The translations under genes were made by a program, and so were the position numbers. From positions 25,308-89,307 of the forward strand of contig JBCCRC010000003.1 in the NCBI GenBank assembly GCA_039208375.1: DNA of 64,000 nt, read 5' to 3'. The stretch's first letter is position 1; each line of letters starts with the position of its first letter. The stretch comes from JANQPC01 sp039208375 (GTDB taxonomy: Bacteria > Pseudomonadota > Alphaproteobacteria > Rhodobacterales > Rhodobacteraceae). Below, in pieces: positions 16,742 to 25,630 of this stretch. The notes beneath the pieces were generated by a model. The model made no database searches, had not been told where the DNA came from, and was given only the letters and a program-made list of their open reading frames with translations.

Positions 16742-17644
16742 CTATCCGCCTCTCTCAACTATCACCGCCCCCAGCGCGATCAAGGCCATCAGGATCAGCC
16801 GCCGGGGGCCCACCTTTTCGCCGAGGATAAGCCAGCCGATAAGCGCGGCGAAAACGGTGGAGGTTTCGCGCAAAACCGCCGCCTCGCCCACCTTGTCGAG
16901 CCGGGTGGCGAGCATGATCGAGCCGAAGGAGAAGAACGCAACGAACGCCCCCATCACCCCGCGCGCGGCCAACGGGCCAAGCGCAGGCGGGTCGTCCATC
17001 CGGCGATAACGCCAGGCGGCCACCCAGGGCATGGTCAACCCGTCGAGAAAGAAGAACCAGGCGAGAAAGGTGAAGGGATCGGCCGTGGCGCGAATGCCGT
17101 AAGCATCGTAGGTGGTGTAAAGCGCCACGAACCCGCCGGTGAGCACCGCAAGGCCCAGCGCCAAAGGCAGGGTATCGCGCGCGGTTTCAAGGAAAATGAG
17201 GTTGTACACGGCAAGCCCAAAGATACCCGTGAGCAGCACCGCAACACCGAGCCACTGCACGCCCGTGAAGACCTCTCCGAAGATCAGATAGGCCCCGATC
17301 ACCGCGAAAAGCGGGCCGGTGCCCCGTACGACCGGGTAGACCACCGTATAAGCCCCGAATGTATAGGCATTGGCCTGCATCACCTTGTAGCCAATATGGA
17401 TTACCACCGCGCCCGCGAAGATCGGCCACATATGCGGCTCGGGCCAGGGCACGCCGAAAAGCGCAAACGGCATGGCGATGATCGCATAGCTTGCGTCGAT
17501 CGCGCCGCGGGAAAGCCAGGGATCGTGCCGCCCCTTCTGGAGTGCGCCGAAAACGGCGTGCAGGAAGGCGGCGAGAAGTGCCAGCGCGGTGGCGAGCGTG
17601 CCACCCGCCTCGGTGCCCTCCAGCGAGATCAGCCAGGCGCTCAC
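16742..17644 (-). CDS. EamA/DMT-family transporter
   Basis: 300 residues with ten hydrophobic segments in two EamA repeats; the second repeat ends in VLRETSTVFAALIGWLILGE, a typical DMT helix 9. These are inner-membrane metabolite or drug exporters. I chose the GTG at 17644 because it overlaps the stop of the GNAT gene upstream (GTGA) and removes a 40-residue basic stretch that is only the other frame of that gene. Substrate unknown. Confidence 0.88.
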   Translation of the reverse strand: MSAWLISLEGTEAGGTLATALALLAAFLHAVFGALQKGRHDPWLSRGAIDASYAIIAMPFALFGVPWPEPHMWPIFAGAVVIHIGYKVMQANAYTFGAYTVVYPVVRGTGPLFAVIGAYLIFGEVFTGVQWLGVAVLLTGIFGLAVYNLIFLETARDTLPLALGLAVLTGGFVALYTTYDAYGIRATADPFTFLAWFFFLDGLTMPWVAAWRYRRMDDPPALGPLAARGVMGAFVAFFSFGSIMLATRLDKVGEAAVLRETSTVFAALIGWLILGEKVGPRRLILMALIALGAVIVERGG

Positions 17645-18036
17645 GGAACGGTGCGGGCCATGCCGGTGCGGTGGGAAAAGCCGTGGCTTGCGTAAAGCCG
17701 TTCGGCGCCGGGATCGGCGATCAGGCTGATATAGGCGCCCCGGGGCAGGTTGGCATCGGCCCAACCCATCAGCGCCTCGATGATCCGGTGGCCATGGCCT
17801 TGCCCCTGATATTCGGGATGCACGGCCACATCGACCACTTGCGTGAAAGCGCCGCCATCGCCGATCAGCCGCGCCATGCCCACAAGCCGCGCGCCATCAC
17901 GCAGCCAGACCCCGTGCAGGGTGTTTGCCAGCGAAATCTCGGTGGCCTCCGCCCCGAAATCGCTCATCCGAGCGGCGGCGCGCAGGCCACGGAACTCGGC
18001 CACATCAGGGGCGCGCGGCGAAAACTCAGCTGGCAT
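17641..18036 (-). CDS. GNAT-family N-acetyltransferase
   Basis: 131 residues. The acetyl-CoA site is VDVAVHPEYQGQGHGHRIIE (Q/RxxGxG/A as QGQGHG), followed by the C-terminal RLYASHGFSH loop. One of seven GNAT proteins in the window, but smaller than and unrelated in position to the array after ffh. The ATG at 18036 lies 11 bases inside the end of ftsY, so it is translationally coupled to it; the stop overlaps the next start. Confidence 0.88.
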   Translation of the reverse strand: MPAEFSPRAPDVAEFRGLRAAARMSDFGAEATEISLANTLHGVWLRDGARLVGMARLIGDGGAFTQVVDVAVHPEYQGQGHGHRIIEALMGWADANLPRGAYISLIADPGAERLYASHGFSHRTGMARTVP

Positions 18037-19351
18037 CAAGGCCCGTGAGCGCTGCCGCGAATTCTTCGGGGTCAAACGGGGCCAGATCATCGATCTGCTC
18101 GCCCACACCAATGGCATGGATCGGCAGCCCGAACTTATCGGCCAGAGCCACTAGCACGCCGCCTTTTGCGGTGCCGTCGAGCTTGGTCATCACAAGCCCC
18201 GTCACATCGGCGATCTTTTGAAATATCTCGACCTGGCTTAGCGCGTTCTGCCCCGTCGTAGCATCGAGCACGAGAAGCGTGTTGTGAGGGGCATCGGGAT
18301 CTTTCTTGCGGATCACGCGCACGATCTTGGCAAGCTCCTCCATCAAATCGGCGCGGTTTTGCAGCCGCCCGGCGGTATCGATCATCAGAAGATCGGCGCC
18401 CTCTGCCTCGGCCCGCCCCATCGCCTCATAGGCCAGGCTTGCGGGATCGGACCCTTCGGGCGCCGTCATCACAGGCACGCCCGCGCGCTCGCCCCAGACC
18501 TGCAGCTGCTCCACGGCCGCAGCGCGGAAGGTATCGCCCGCGGCAATCACCACCGACTTGCCCGCACCGCGAAACTGGCTCGCGAGCTTCCCGATGGTGG
18601 TGGTTTTGCCGGAGCCATTGACGCCCACCACGAGCACGACCTGCGGTTTGCGCGGATAAATCGGCATGGGTTTTGCCACGCTCTCCATGATCCGGGCAAC
18701 CTCGCCCGCCATGATCTCCTTCAACTCCTGGGTGGAAAGCTTGCGGCCGATCCGGCCTTCCGCGATGTTGGCCGTGACGCGCAGCGCGGTGTCGACGCCC
18801 ATGTCGGAGGTGATGAAGAGTTCTTCCAAGCTTTCAAGCATCTCGTCATCCAGCGCACGGCGCATGACGGGCGCGTCGGGGCGACGATCTGATCGGCGAC
18901 CCATGAGGCGGCCAAGAAAGCCGGGCTTGCCTGCCGTCTGGGCGTCGGTCGCGGGTGGCGGGATCTCCATCGGCGCAGCTTGCGGCATCTCGCCTGGGGG
19001 AGGAGGAACCTCCACCGGTGGCGGCGTCGGCTGCGGCTCGGGCGTGCTCGGGATCTCGCGGCCCGGGCCAGGTAAGTCCGGCTGTTCCGTTGGCGGTGTG
19101 GGCGCGGGTTGCGGCTCGGGCTGAGGATCGGGTTCTGCCGGAATGGGCTCCGGTTCGGGCGCGGGCAGCGGGTTGGGCTCGTTAGGCACCGGCTCTGGTT
19201 CGGGCGTTGGCTCCGGCGTTGGCGGGCTAGGCACCTCTTCAGGATCGGGCATTTCTAGGCTGCCGCCATCGGCCACGATCTCATCCAACCCTTCCTCAAG
19301 TTTTGAGGAAGACTTGAAGAGCTTGTCCTTGAGTTTTTTGAAGAAGGCCAC
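18026..19351 (-). CDS. ftsY: Signal recognition particle receptor FtsY
   Basis: Membrane-associated GTPase that docks SRP-bound ribosomes at SecYEG; partner Ffh is at 59203. 441 residues. N-terminal amphipathic start AFFKKLKDKLFKS, then about 100 residues of Pro/Glu-rich linker (PEPTPEPEPVPNEPNPLP), then the NG domain: GVNGSGKTTTIGKLA (G1), GDTFRAAAVEQL, MIDTAGRLQNRADLMEEL (G3), TKLDGTAKGG (G4) and IGVGEQIDDLAPFDP. Starts with GTG at 19351. First gene of a four-gene operon ending in yciB. Confidence 0.97.
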   Translation of the reverse strand: MAFFKKLKDKLFKSSSKLEEGLDEIVADGGSLEMPDPEEVPSPPTPEPTPEPEPVPNEPNPLPAPEPEPIPAEPDPQPEPQPAPTPPTEQPDLPGPGREIPSTPEPQPTPPPVEVPPPPGEMPQAAPMEIPPPATDAQTAGKPGFLGRLMGRRSDRRPDAPVMRRALDDEMLESLEELFITSDMGVDTALRVTANIAEGRIGRKLSTQELKEIMAGEVARIMESVAKPMPIYPRKPQVVLVVGVNGSGKTTTIGKLASQFRGAGKSVVIAAGDTFRAAAVEQLQVWGERAGVPVMTAPEGSDPASLAYEAMGRAEAEGADLLMIDTAGRLQNRADLMEELAKIVRVIRKKDPDAPHNTLLVLDATTGQNALSQVEIFQKIADVTGLVMTKLDGTAKGGVLVALADKFGLPIHAIGVGEQIDDLAPFDPEEFAAALTGLDAS

Positions 19352-19382
19352 GGCGCTTACCCCCCAGGTCGCTGCCGGTGAC

Positions 19383-19979
19383 TTATGCCTTTTGCGGGGC
19401 CTTTAAAAGCCGGGCGGGCGCATCGCCCGCCGCTGAAGCAGCCAGCCCTGCAAGACCATCCAGAAGACGGGCCAGATGTGCCTCGCTTTCGGCCTGATAC
19501 TTGAACGCGGCTGCTGCGCGCTGAAATACCTCCGCCAATCCCTCGGGCGTCAGGCCTGCCACAGCAAGCGCCGGCGCATGGGGCGCCAAGACCTCGCCCA
19601 AAAGCCCGCGGTAGTGAAGCGCCGCTTCCTCAAGCTCGGTCCGCCCTGCCTCGTTAAACCCCTCGATGAGATCCTGCGCGTTGGGCGAAGCATGTAACAT
19701 CGCATAGGGCTTCAGCGCCATTTCATCGAACACAAGACGGATCTGGGAATTGAGGTCGTTCGCCGCACCCATTTCTGCCCGGATCGCCGCGATCGCCACC
19801 TCGTTGAAGTGGCGGATCGCGGCACGCAGGATATCGTCCTTGTTGGCATAGGTGTTGTAGAGCGTTTGGCGCGCAATCCCGGCCTCGCCCGCGATATCCT
19901 GCATGCTGGCGCGTTTCACACCGTAGCGCAGAAACACCTGCACAGCGGCGTCGATGATCGTTTTTTCCTTCGGTCCCAT
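19383..19979 (-). CDS. TetR-family transcriptional regulator
   Basis: 198 residues. The N-terminal helix-turn-helix is textbook TetR (IIDAAVQVFLRYGVKRASMQ, then DIAGEAGIARQTLYNTYANK); the C-terminal domain is ligand-binding and unclassified. Divergently transcribed from the SDR gene at 20073 across 93 bases full of palindromes, so it most likely represses itself and the SDR gene and responds to that enzyme's substrate or product. Confidence 0.92.
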   Translation of the reverse strand: MGPKEKTIIDAAVQVFLRYGVKRASMQDIAGEAGIARQTLYNTYANKDDILRAAIRHFNEVAIAAIRAEMGAANDLNSQIRLVFDEMALKPYAMLHASPNAQDLIEGFNEAGRTELEEAALHYRGLLGEVLAPHAPALAVAGLTPEGLAEVFQRAAAAFKYQAESEAHLARLLDGLAGLAASAAGDAPARLLKAPQKA

Positions 19980-19989
19980 GGATGCCTTC

Positions 19990-20036
19990 TTGACAAATGG
20001 ACACGGTTTGTCAATTTAGACAAAACGACATAAAAT
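19990..20036 (+). promoter_or_regulatory. SDR promoter overlapped by nested TetR-type operators
   Basis: Promoter TTGTCA (20008-20013), 17 bases, TAAAAT (20031-20036). Superimposed inverted repeats: TTGACAAA / TTTGTCAA (19990-20014, 9-base spacer), TTTGTC / GACAAA (20007-20024, 6-base spacer) and GACAT / ATGTC (20027-20039). The first two cover the -35 element, as expected for repression. Confidence 0.7.
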
Positions 20037-20072
20037 GTCACTTTGACCAAGCCCGCATAGGAGGACGAAGCC

Positions 20073-21020
20073 ATGGCAGATCGCAGCGCATTCGGCGCCG
20101 ACACAACAGCAGACGAGGTTCTTGAAGGGATAGACCTTACCGGCAAACGCGTTCTCATCACCGGTGGCACAAGTGGGCTTGGCCGCGAAAGCGCGCGGGC
20201 CATGGCCGCCCATGGCGCAGACGTTACAATAACCGGCCGCAGCCAGGAGAAGGCTGCCGCAATCGCAGCTGAGCTTAAGGCCGAAACTGGGCGTGAGGTG
20301 GCAGCGGAGGCTTTGGAACTTGGTTCGTTCAAAAGCATCAGAAGCTTTGCCGACCGGATCAGGGCGACTGGCGCGGAGTTCGACATTGTCATCAACAATG
20401 CCGGCGTCATGGCTTGCCCGGAAGACAAAACTGAGGATGGGTTTGAAATGCAGTTCGGCTCAAACCACCTTGGCCACTTCCTGATGACGGCGCTGATTGC
20501 GCCTCAGATCCGATCAGGTGGGCGCGTTGTGGCGCTTAGCTCATCGGGGCACCAGATGTCGCCCGTGTTGTTCGACGACATTCAGTTCGAAACCAGCCCC
20601 TACGAAAAATGGACGTCTTACGGGCAATCCAAAACCGCCAACGCGCTATTCGCGGTGGGCCTGAATGCCCGGCTGAAGGATCGCGGGATTGAAGCGTTTG
20701 CCGTACATCCCGGCGCGATCATGACAGAACTGGCGCGGCATATGGATGAGGCGGATATTGAGCGTTTTACCGCAATGATCGACAGTGGCGCGCTGCCAAT
20801 GAAAACTATTCCGCAGGGCGCGGCAACGCAGGTATATGCGGCTACGGCACCAGAGCTTACCGGGCATGGCGGCACCTATCTGGCGGATGTGAAGATCGCT
20901 CCGGTCGATGAGGAGGCCGAGGATATGACCGTCGTTCGCCCGTACGCGATAGACCCTGCCGCGGCAGATCGGCTTTGGGCCGTGTCGGAAGAGATGGTCG
21001 GCGAAACGCTCGCGCGCTAG
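20073..21020 (+). CDS. Short-chain dehydrogenase/reductase
   Basis: 315 residues, classical SDR with NAD(P) site TGGTSGLGRES, NNAGVM, Ser in ALSSSGH and the YGQSK active site (Tyr-x3-Lys). Closest type is the retinol-dehydrogenase/WW-domain oxidoreductase-like group; substrate unknown. AGGAGG lies eight bases before the ATG. A second, late ribosome site is not needed. Divergent from its likely repressor; the gene ends four bases before the convergent NuoE-NuoF fusion gene. Confidence 0.93.
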   Translation: MADRSAFGADTTADEVLEGIDLTGKRVLITGGTSGLGRESARAMAAHGADVTITGRSQEKAAAIAAELKAETGREVAAEALELGSFKSIRSFADRIRATGAEFDIVINNAGVMACPEDKTEDGFEMQFGSNHLGHFLMTALIAPQIRSGGRVVALSSSGHQMSPVLFDDIQFETSPYEKWTSYGQSKTANALFAVGLNARLKDRGIEAFAVHPGAIMTELARHMDEADIERFTAMIDSGALPMKTIPQGAATQVYAATAPELTGHGGTYLADVKIAPVDEEAEDMTVVRPYAIDPAAADRLWAVSEEMVGETLAR

Positions 21021-21024
21021 CGCC

Positions 21025-22719
21025 TCACACCTCGTTCGGAAAGTGCTTCATGGTCAGGCGGATCGGGTTCGGCGCTGCCTGACCAAGCCCGCAGATAGAG
21101 GCATCGGCCATTGCGGTGCAGAGCTCTTCCAAAAGCCCCTGATCCCAACGGTCAGCCTGCATCAACTTCACTGCCTTTTCGCAGCCCACACGGCAGGGCG
21201 TGCATTGCCCGCAGCTTTCATCTTCAAAAAACCGCAGCATGTTTAGCGCGGCGGCCTTCGCGCTGTCGTGATCAGAAAGAACGACGACAGCGGCCGATCC
21301 AATGAACGTGCCGTGTTCGTGCAGGGTATCAAAGTCGAGCGGCACATCTGCAAGCGTTGCCGGCAGCAGGCCAGAGGACGGGCCGCCCGGCTGATAGGCC
21401 TTGAAGGTGTGGCCCGCCGCCATGCCGCCAGCCGCCGCGATTATATCGGTGATCGTGGAGCCAGCGGGCAGGAGATAGACGCCGGGCCGCGCAACCCGGC
21501 CCGAGACGGAATAATTCCTTAGGCCGACACGTCCGTTCTTTTCGGTTGCATTCATCACCTCGGGCCCAAACCGCGCGATGCGGGCCACCCAGTAGAGCGT
21601 TTCCACATTGTGCACGAGCGTGGGGCGGTCGAAGACGCCCACCTCGGCCACGAAGGGCGGGCGGTGACGCGGCAACCCGCGCTTGCCCTCGATGGATTCG
21701 ATCATCGCGCTTTCTTCGCCGCAGATATAGGCCCCCGCGCCCCGGCGCAGATCGATGTAGCCCTTGGGCACAAGACCGGCGGTTTCGAGAGCCGCAATCT
21801 CCCGTCGCAGAATTTCGAGGACCGCAGGGTATTCGTCGCGCATGTAAATGAAGCAGGTTTCTGCCTCGACCGCCCAGGCCGCGATCAGCATGCCTTCGAG
21901 GAACATGTGCGGTTCGCGTTCCAGGTGGTGGCGATCTTTGAACGTGCCCGGCTCGCCCTCATCCCCGTTGACCGCCAGATAGCGGGGGCCGGGATAGCCG
22001 CGCACGAAACTCCACTTCCGGCCCGAGGGGAAGCCCGCACCACCGAGGCCGCGCAGGCCAGAGGCCAGGATCGCGTCCTGCACCGCCTCGGGATCGCCGC
22101 CTGACCGAAGATCGGCCAGGGAGCGGTAGCCCCCCTCGGCGCGATACTCAGCCAGCGCTTGATAATCTGGGATCTCGGGATGCGTCTCACCGGCATGGAT
22201 CGCGGCGATCACTTTCTCTGGAGTGGCGTGATCGACATGGTTGTGACCCAGTTCGCAAGTGGGCGCGGTATCGCAACGGCCCATACAGGGCGCCCGCACC
22301 ACCCGCACTTCGGCGGGATCAAGCCCGCCTTCGAGCGAGGCCTTCAGCGCGTGTGCACCGGCAAGCTCGCACGACAGAGAGTCGCACACGCGAACAGTCA
22401 GGGCGGGAGGTGGGGTTTCGCCTTCCTTCACCAGATCGAAATGGGCGTAGAAGCTCGCAACTTCCCAAACCTCGGCCATCGAGAGCCGCATTTCTTCGGC
22501 CAACGCGCGCAGGTGGGGTGCCGAGAGGTGTCCATGGGCATCCTGGATCAGGTGAAGGTGCTCGATCAGCAGATCGCGGCGGCGCGGGCGGTCACCCAGA
22601 AGCGCGCGCACATCTTGCCATGCGCCATCCTCAAGCTGGCGCCCCTTGGGCGTTTTGCGCCCGCGCCCCTTGCCCGACTTCCAGATGCCCTTGGCGTTTT
22701 CCTTGCCGTCCAATGCCAT
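21025..22719 (-). CDS. NuoE-NuoF fusion, NAD-dependent formate dehydrogenase beta-type flavoprotein
   Basis: 564 residues. N-terminal NuoE/FdsG-like thioredoxin fold with a [2Fe-2S] set (VCDSLSCELAG: C-x4-C; APCMGRCDTAP: C-x3-C), then NuoF: GLRGLGGAGFPSGRKW (NADH), NGDEGEPGTFKDR (FMN), YICGEESAMIESIEGKRGLP, and the [4Fe-4S] cluster ESCGQCTPCRVGC with ASICGLGQ. It passes electrons to NAD+ in soluble formate dehydrogenases (Fds/Fdh1) and related hydrogenases. The ATG at 22719 has GGAGGG upstream; the open frame above it is not protein-like. No molybdenum subunit, fdhD or maturation gene is adjacent: it ends at a convergent SDR and starts at a divergent small gene. Confidence 0.9.
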   Translation of the reverse strand: MALDGKENAKGIWKSGKGRGRKTPKGRQLEDGAWQDVRALLGDRPRRRDLLIEHLHLIQDAHGHLSAPHLRALAEEMRLSMAEVWEVASFYAHFDLVKEGETPPPALTVRVCDSLSCELAGAHALKASLEGGLDPAEVRVVRAPCMGRCDTAPTCELGHNHVDHATPEKVIAAIHAGETHPEIPDYQALAEYRAEGGYRSLADLRSGGDPEAVQDAILASGLRGLGGAGFPSGRKWSFVRGYPGPRYLAVNGDEGEPGTFKDRHHLEREPHMFLEGMLIAAWAVEAETCFIYMRDEYPAVLEILRREIAALETAGLVPKGYIDLRRGAGAYICGEESAMIESIEGKRGLPRHRPPFVAEVGVFDRPTLVHNVETLYWVARIARFGPEVMNATEKNGRVGLRNYSVSGRVARPGVYLLPAGSTITDIIAAAGGMAAGHTFKAYQPGGPSSGLLPATLADVPLDFDTLHEHGTFIGSAAVVVLSDHDSAKAAALNMLRFFEDESCGQCTPCRVGCEKAVKLMQADRWDQGLLEELCTAMADASICGLGQAAPNPIRLTMKHFPNEV

Positions 22720-22823
22720 ACTGGCCCTCCGTTCTGGCGGTGATCCTACCCGCCTCGCGCCCAAGCGACAGGCGAAAAGCGACACTCTCGGCCACGTGAT
22801 TGCCGTATCGCGGGCGGGGGCTG

Positions 22824-22839
22824 GCCGTGCACGCACGGC
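22824..22839. repeat. Short palindrome upstream of the gene at 22858
   Basis: GCCGTGC and GCACGGC around AC, 18 bases before the ATG at 22858 and in the divergent region with the NuoEF gene. Could be a small operator or an mRNA hairpin. Confidence 0.35.
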
Positions 22840-22857
22840 TGTGCGAGGTGTTGGGCC

Positions 22858-23247
22858 ATGCGTATGCTGGCCGTTCTTCTGATACTCGCGCTGCCCGCTG
22901 AGGCCGAAACACCGATGTCGGCGGCGGAATTCGAGGCTTATACGACCGGCCGCACGCTGACCTTTTCCTCCGGCGGGGTGGCCTATGGGATTGAAGAGTA
23001 TCGCGACGGCCGCGAAGTGACCTGGTCGTTCCTCGACGGGCGCTGCCAGGAAGGCGTGTGGTATCCGCAAGGCGAGTTGATTTGCTTCCAATACGAAGAG
23101 ATCGAAGCGCCCCAATGCTGGAGCTTCTTTCGACGTGGCGCCGGGCTTGAGGCGCGGTTTGAAAACGACCCGGCCAACACCACGCTATTTGAGACGCGAG
23201 CGAGCGACGAGCCGATGCTGTGCTTGGGCCCGGAGGTCGGGTCTTAG
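22858..23247 (+). CDS. Small secreted protein of unknown function
   Basis: 129 residues with a very short signal peptide (MRMLAVLLILALPAEAE). The mature part has paired Cys residues (GRCQEGVWYPQGELICFQYE; QCWSFFRRG; MLCLGP) and alternating Gly/Trp/Tyr typical of a small periplasmic beta-sandwich. I have the impression of a conserved Rhodobacterales hypothetical protein but cannot name it. GAGG lies nine bases before the ATG at 22858; a second ATG at 22864 is possible. Confidence 0.8.
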   Translation: MRMLAVLLILALPAEAETPMSAAEFEAYTTGRTLTFSSGGVAYGIEEYRDGREVTWSFLDGRCQEGVWYPQGELICFQYEEIEAPQCWSFFRRGAGLEARFENDPANTTLFETRASDEPMLCLGPEVGS

Positions 23248-23370
23248 GGGAGTGCCTCGGCTTTCGCGGGCGCCAGTGGCTGACTTGAGCCGGGCGAGCG
23301 CTGGTTTGTGGGGAAGCGCAGCGTCTTGTCTGCACCTGCGACCGGTCCCGCGCCGGGGACGACCACCATC

Positions 23371-24867
23371 TTAGAAAAGGCTTCCCTGCCCCTCTGCCCC
23401 GCCCTTGCGTTTCTTGGGCGCTGCTCGGCTGGCCGGGGCCATTCGCCCATCACGGAACTCAATCTCAAGCGACGGCGCCGCCTCGGCCGCGGCCTTCGCC
23501 GTCACCAGCCGGTCGCCAGACCAAACGAGCGCATAGCCCCGGTTCAGCGTTTGCGCGTAACCCAAGCTTTCGCGCAGGCGGTCCAGCGCACCCACCGCCT
23601 CCCGCCGTGATGCCACGCCGCGCGCAAAGGTCGCCATGAGGCGCGCAGACCCCTCCGCGAGCCGCTCGCGCCCGCGCGCCGTCTCACGCGCCTGATCCCT
23701 CAAAAGCCGTGACACAGCAGGCCCGAGGCGAGCCGCGAGCTTGCCAAGCGCCTCACGCTCCCGCCCCAGGCGCGCCGAAAGCAGCGCAGGACGAAGCGCC
23801 ACGCCCGCCTGATCGAGCCGTGCGCTTTTGACCTGCACACCGGCGCGCAGCGCGAGGTCAAGATCCCGGTCCGCCCGGTCAAGTCGCTGCCGCGCCGTCT
23901 CCGCCAACGCCTCGGGCCGGGGCAGCGCACGGGAGAGATCGCGCAGCCGCTGCCGGCGGAGTGTGATCGCCTGTTCGGCGGCGCGAGCGAGCCTGGCACT
24001 TTGCCCCTCAACATGCGCCATAAGATCCAGCCGCACGGGCACTGCCATCTCGGCAGCCGCCGTGGGGGTGGGCGCGCGCCTGTCTGCGGCATAGTCGATC
24101 AGCGTGGTATCCGTCTCATGCCCCACCGCGGAGATGAGCGGAATGTCCGAGGCCGCCGCCGCGCGCACCGCGATCTCTTCGTTGAAGCCCCAAAGATCTT
24201 CGATCGAGCCGCCGCCGCGGGCCACGATCAGCACGTCCGGACGGGGCAGCGCGCCGCCGGGGGTGAGCCTGTTAAACCCTTCGATGGCGCGCGCCACCTC
24301 CGGCGCGCAACGATCGCCCTGCACCGCCACAGGCCAGATCAACACCTTGCGAGGAAAGCGATCGCGCAGCCTATGCAAGATATCGCGGATCACGGCGCCC
24401 GAGGGCGAGGTGACCACCCCGATAATATCCGGCAGGAAGGGCAGCGGGCGCTTGCGCTCGGCGGCGAAAAGGCCTTCAGCCTCAAGAGCCTTCTTGCGTT
24501 TCTCCAGCATCGCCATCAGCGCGCCCACACCGGCGACCGCCATCTCATCAACGTTCATGTTGTATTTCGATTGCGCGCCGAACGTGGTGAGCCGCCCGGT
24601 TACCACCACTTCAAGCCCTTCCTCCGGCATAACCGAAAGCTGGCCGATCTGGCCCTTCCAGGTGGTGCAGGCCAGCACGTTCCGGTCATCTTTGATGTCG
24701 TAGTAAAGGTGGCCCGAGCGCGCCCTGAACACGCGGCCCACCTCGCCTTTCACGCGGATTCGCCCGAATTCGCCCTCGATCACCCGCTTCACGGCGCCGG
24801 AGATTTCAGAGACGGTGAATTCCGGCGCGTTCTGGCCTGGCGCGGGGTCGTCAATCAGATCCTGCAT
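23371..24867 (-). CDS. xseA: Exodeoxyribonuclease VII large subunit
   Basis: Catalytic subunit of the ssDNA-specific exonuclease VII, acting with XseB in repair. 498 residues: OB-fold (FTVSEISGAVKRVIEGEFG, GHLYYDIKDD), central catalytic domain (GVVTSPSGAVIRDILHRL; VARGGGSIEDLWGFNEE; SAVGHETDTTLIDYAADRRA) and a long Arg/Ala-rich coiled coil, then LNRGYALV. xseB is not in the window. The ATG at 24867 gives the family start. Confidence 0.96.
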   Translation of the reverse strand: MQDLIDDPAPGQNAPEFTVSEISGAVKRVIEGEFGRIRVKGEVGRVFRARSGHLYYDIKDDRNVLACTTWKGQIGQLSVMPEEGLEVVVTGRLTTFGAQSKYNMNVDEMAVAGVGALMAMLEKRKKALEAEGLFAAERKRPLPFLPDIIGVVTSPSGAVIRDILHRLRDRFPRKVLIWPVAVQGDRCAPEVARAIEGFNRLTPGGALPRPDVLIVARGGGSIEDLWGFNEEIAVRAAAASDIPLISAVGHETDTTLIDYAADRRAPTPTAAAEMAVPVRLDLMAHVEGQSARLARAAEQAITLRRQRLRDLSRALPRPEALAETARQRLDRADRDLDLALRAGVQVKSARLDQAGVALRPALLSARLGREREALGKLAARLGPAVSRLLRDQARETARGRERLAEGSARLMATFARGVASRREAVGALDRLRESLGYAQTLNRGYALVWSGDRLVTAKAAAEAAPSLEIEFRDGRMAPASRAAPKKRKGGAEGQGSLF

Positions 24868-24922
24868 GGTGCCCCTTTTGCTTTGGCCACGAGCCTACCG
24901 CGCAGGGCACCCGAGGCCAAGA

Positions 24923-25630
24923 TCAGGGGCGTGAGACGTGCAGCGAAATGCCGATTTCGGTGGTGCCGGGCGGGGGCTTCTTGGTGGTGCGCAGATGCGG
25001 CAGGGCGCGGGAGATGAGCCAGGCCCAGAGCGGGGAGAAGAAAACAAGCGCCCAGCCCGTGAGGAAGAAGACTGCGCCCGCCCTTTCAAGCCCGTTATCG
25101 ACGGCACCGCCCATCGGCGAGCCGATGAGCCAGCCTAGGCCCCAAGTGCCCAGAAGCCCGCCCAGCGCAATCGCGAAGCCCGTGAGGAAGCAGAGAACGA
25201 GCAGGCCGCCGAAATCAGGCTGCAGCGGGCTTTGCCAGATATCCCGCGGTGGCGTTTGCCCAAACTCGTGTGCATAGGCGCGGCGGGCGGCCGAATAGAA
25301 CGCCCGGCGGCGCCGGGAGAGGCGCAGGGCCTCGGCATCGCGGTGCAGCGGCTGCTCCAGCACCCGCGGCACGAGCCGGTCCCAGTAGTCGCGTGTGTAC
25401 GTGAGATGCATCCGCCAGGCGGCGTCCACCGCAGGGGGCGGCGCGGGCTCGATCTCCAGAATCCGGGCCAGGTAGAGGAAGCGGCGGTATTCTTCGACAA
25501 CGCGCTCAGTATCCTCCGCCCCCCAGCCTTCGGTCTGAGCGAGTTTGCCGGAAAAGGGCAGCGTGCCTTCGGCGGCATCGAACTGGTGGGTCTCAAGGCG
25601 GGCCCAGAGCGCGGGATTGGTCAGGTTCAT
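24923..25630 (-). CDS. GRDP-like domain membrane protein, copy 2
   Basis: 235 residues. The N-terminal ~130 residues match those of the gene just upstream: ALWARLETHQFD, EEYRRFLYLARI, VDAAWRMHLTYTRDYWDRL, AYAHEFGQTPPRDIWQSP. This is the pattern of glycine-rich-domain-containing proteins (PF07173-like, helix bundle with a WxxH...Y motif). Two or three hydrophobic helices follow (~145-215), so it is an inner-membrane protein. It lacks the Cys/Gly tail of copy 1. The ATG at 25630 overlaps the stop of copy 1 (ATGA). Function unknown. Confidence 0.8.
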   Translation of the reverse strand: MNLTNPALWARLETHQFDAAEGTLPFSGKLAQTEGWGAEDTERVVEEYRRFLYLARILEIEPAPPPAVDAAWRMHLTYTRDYWDRLVPRVLEQPLHRDAEALRLSRRRRAFYSAARRAYAHEFGQTPPRDIWQSPLQPDFGGLLVLCFLTGFAIALGGLLGTWGLGWLIGSPMGGAVDNGLERAGAVFFLTGWALVFFSPLWAWLISRALPHLRTTKKPPPGTTEIGISLHVSRP

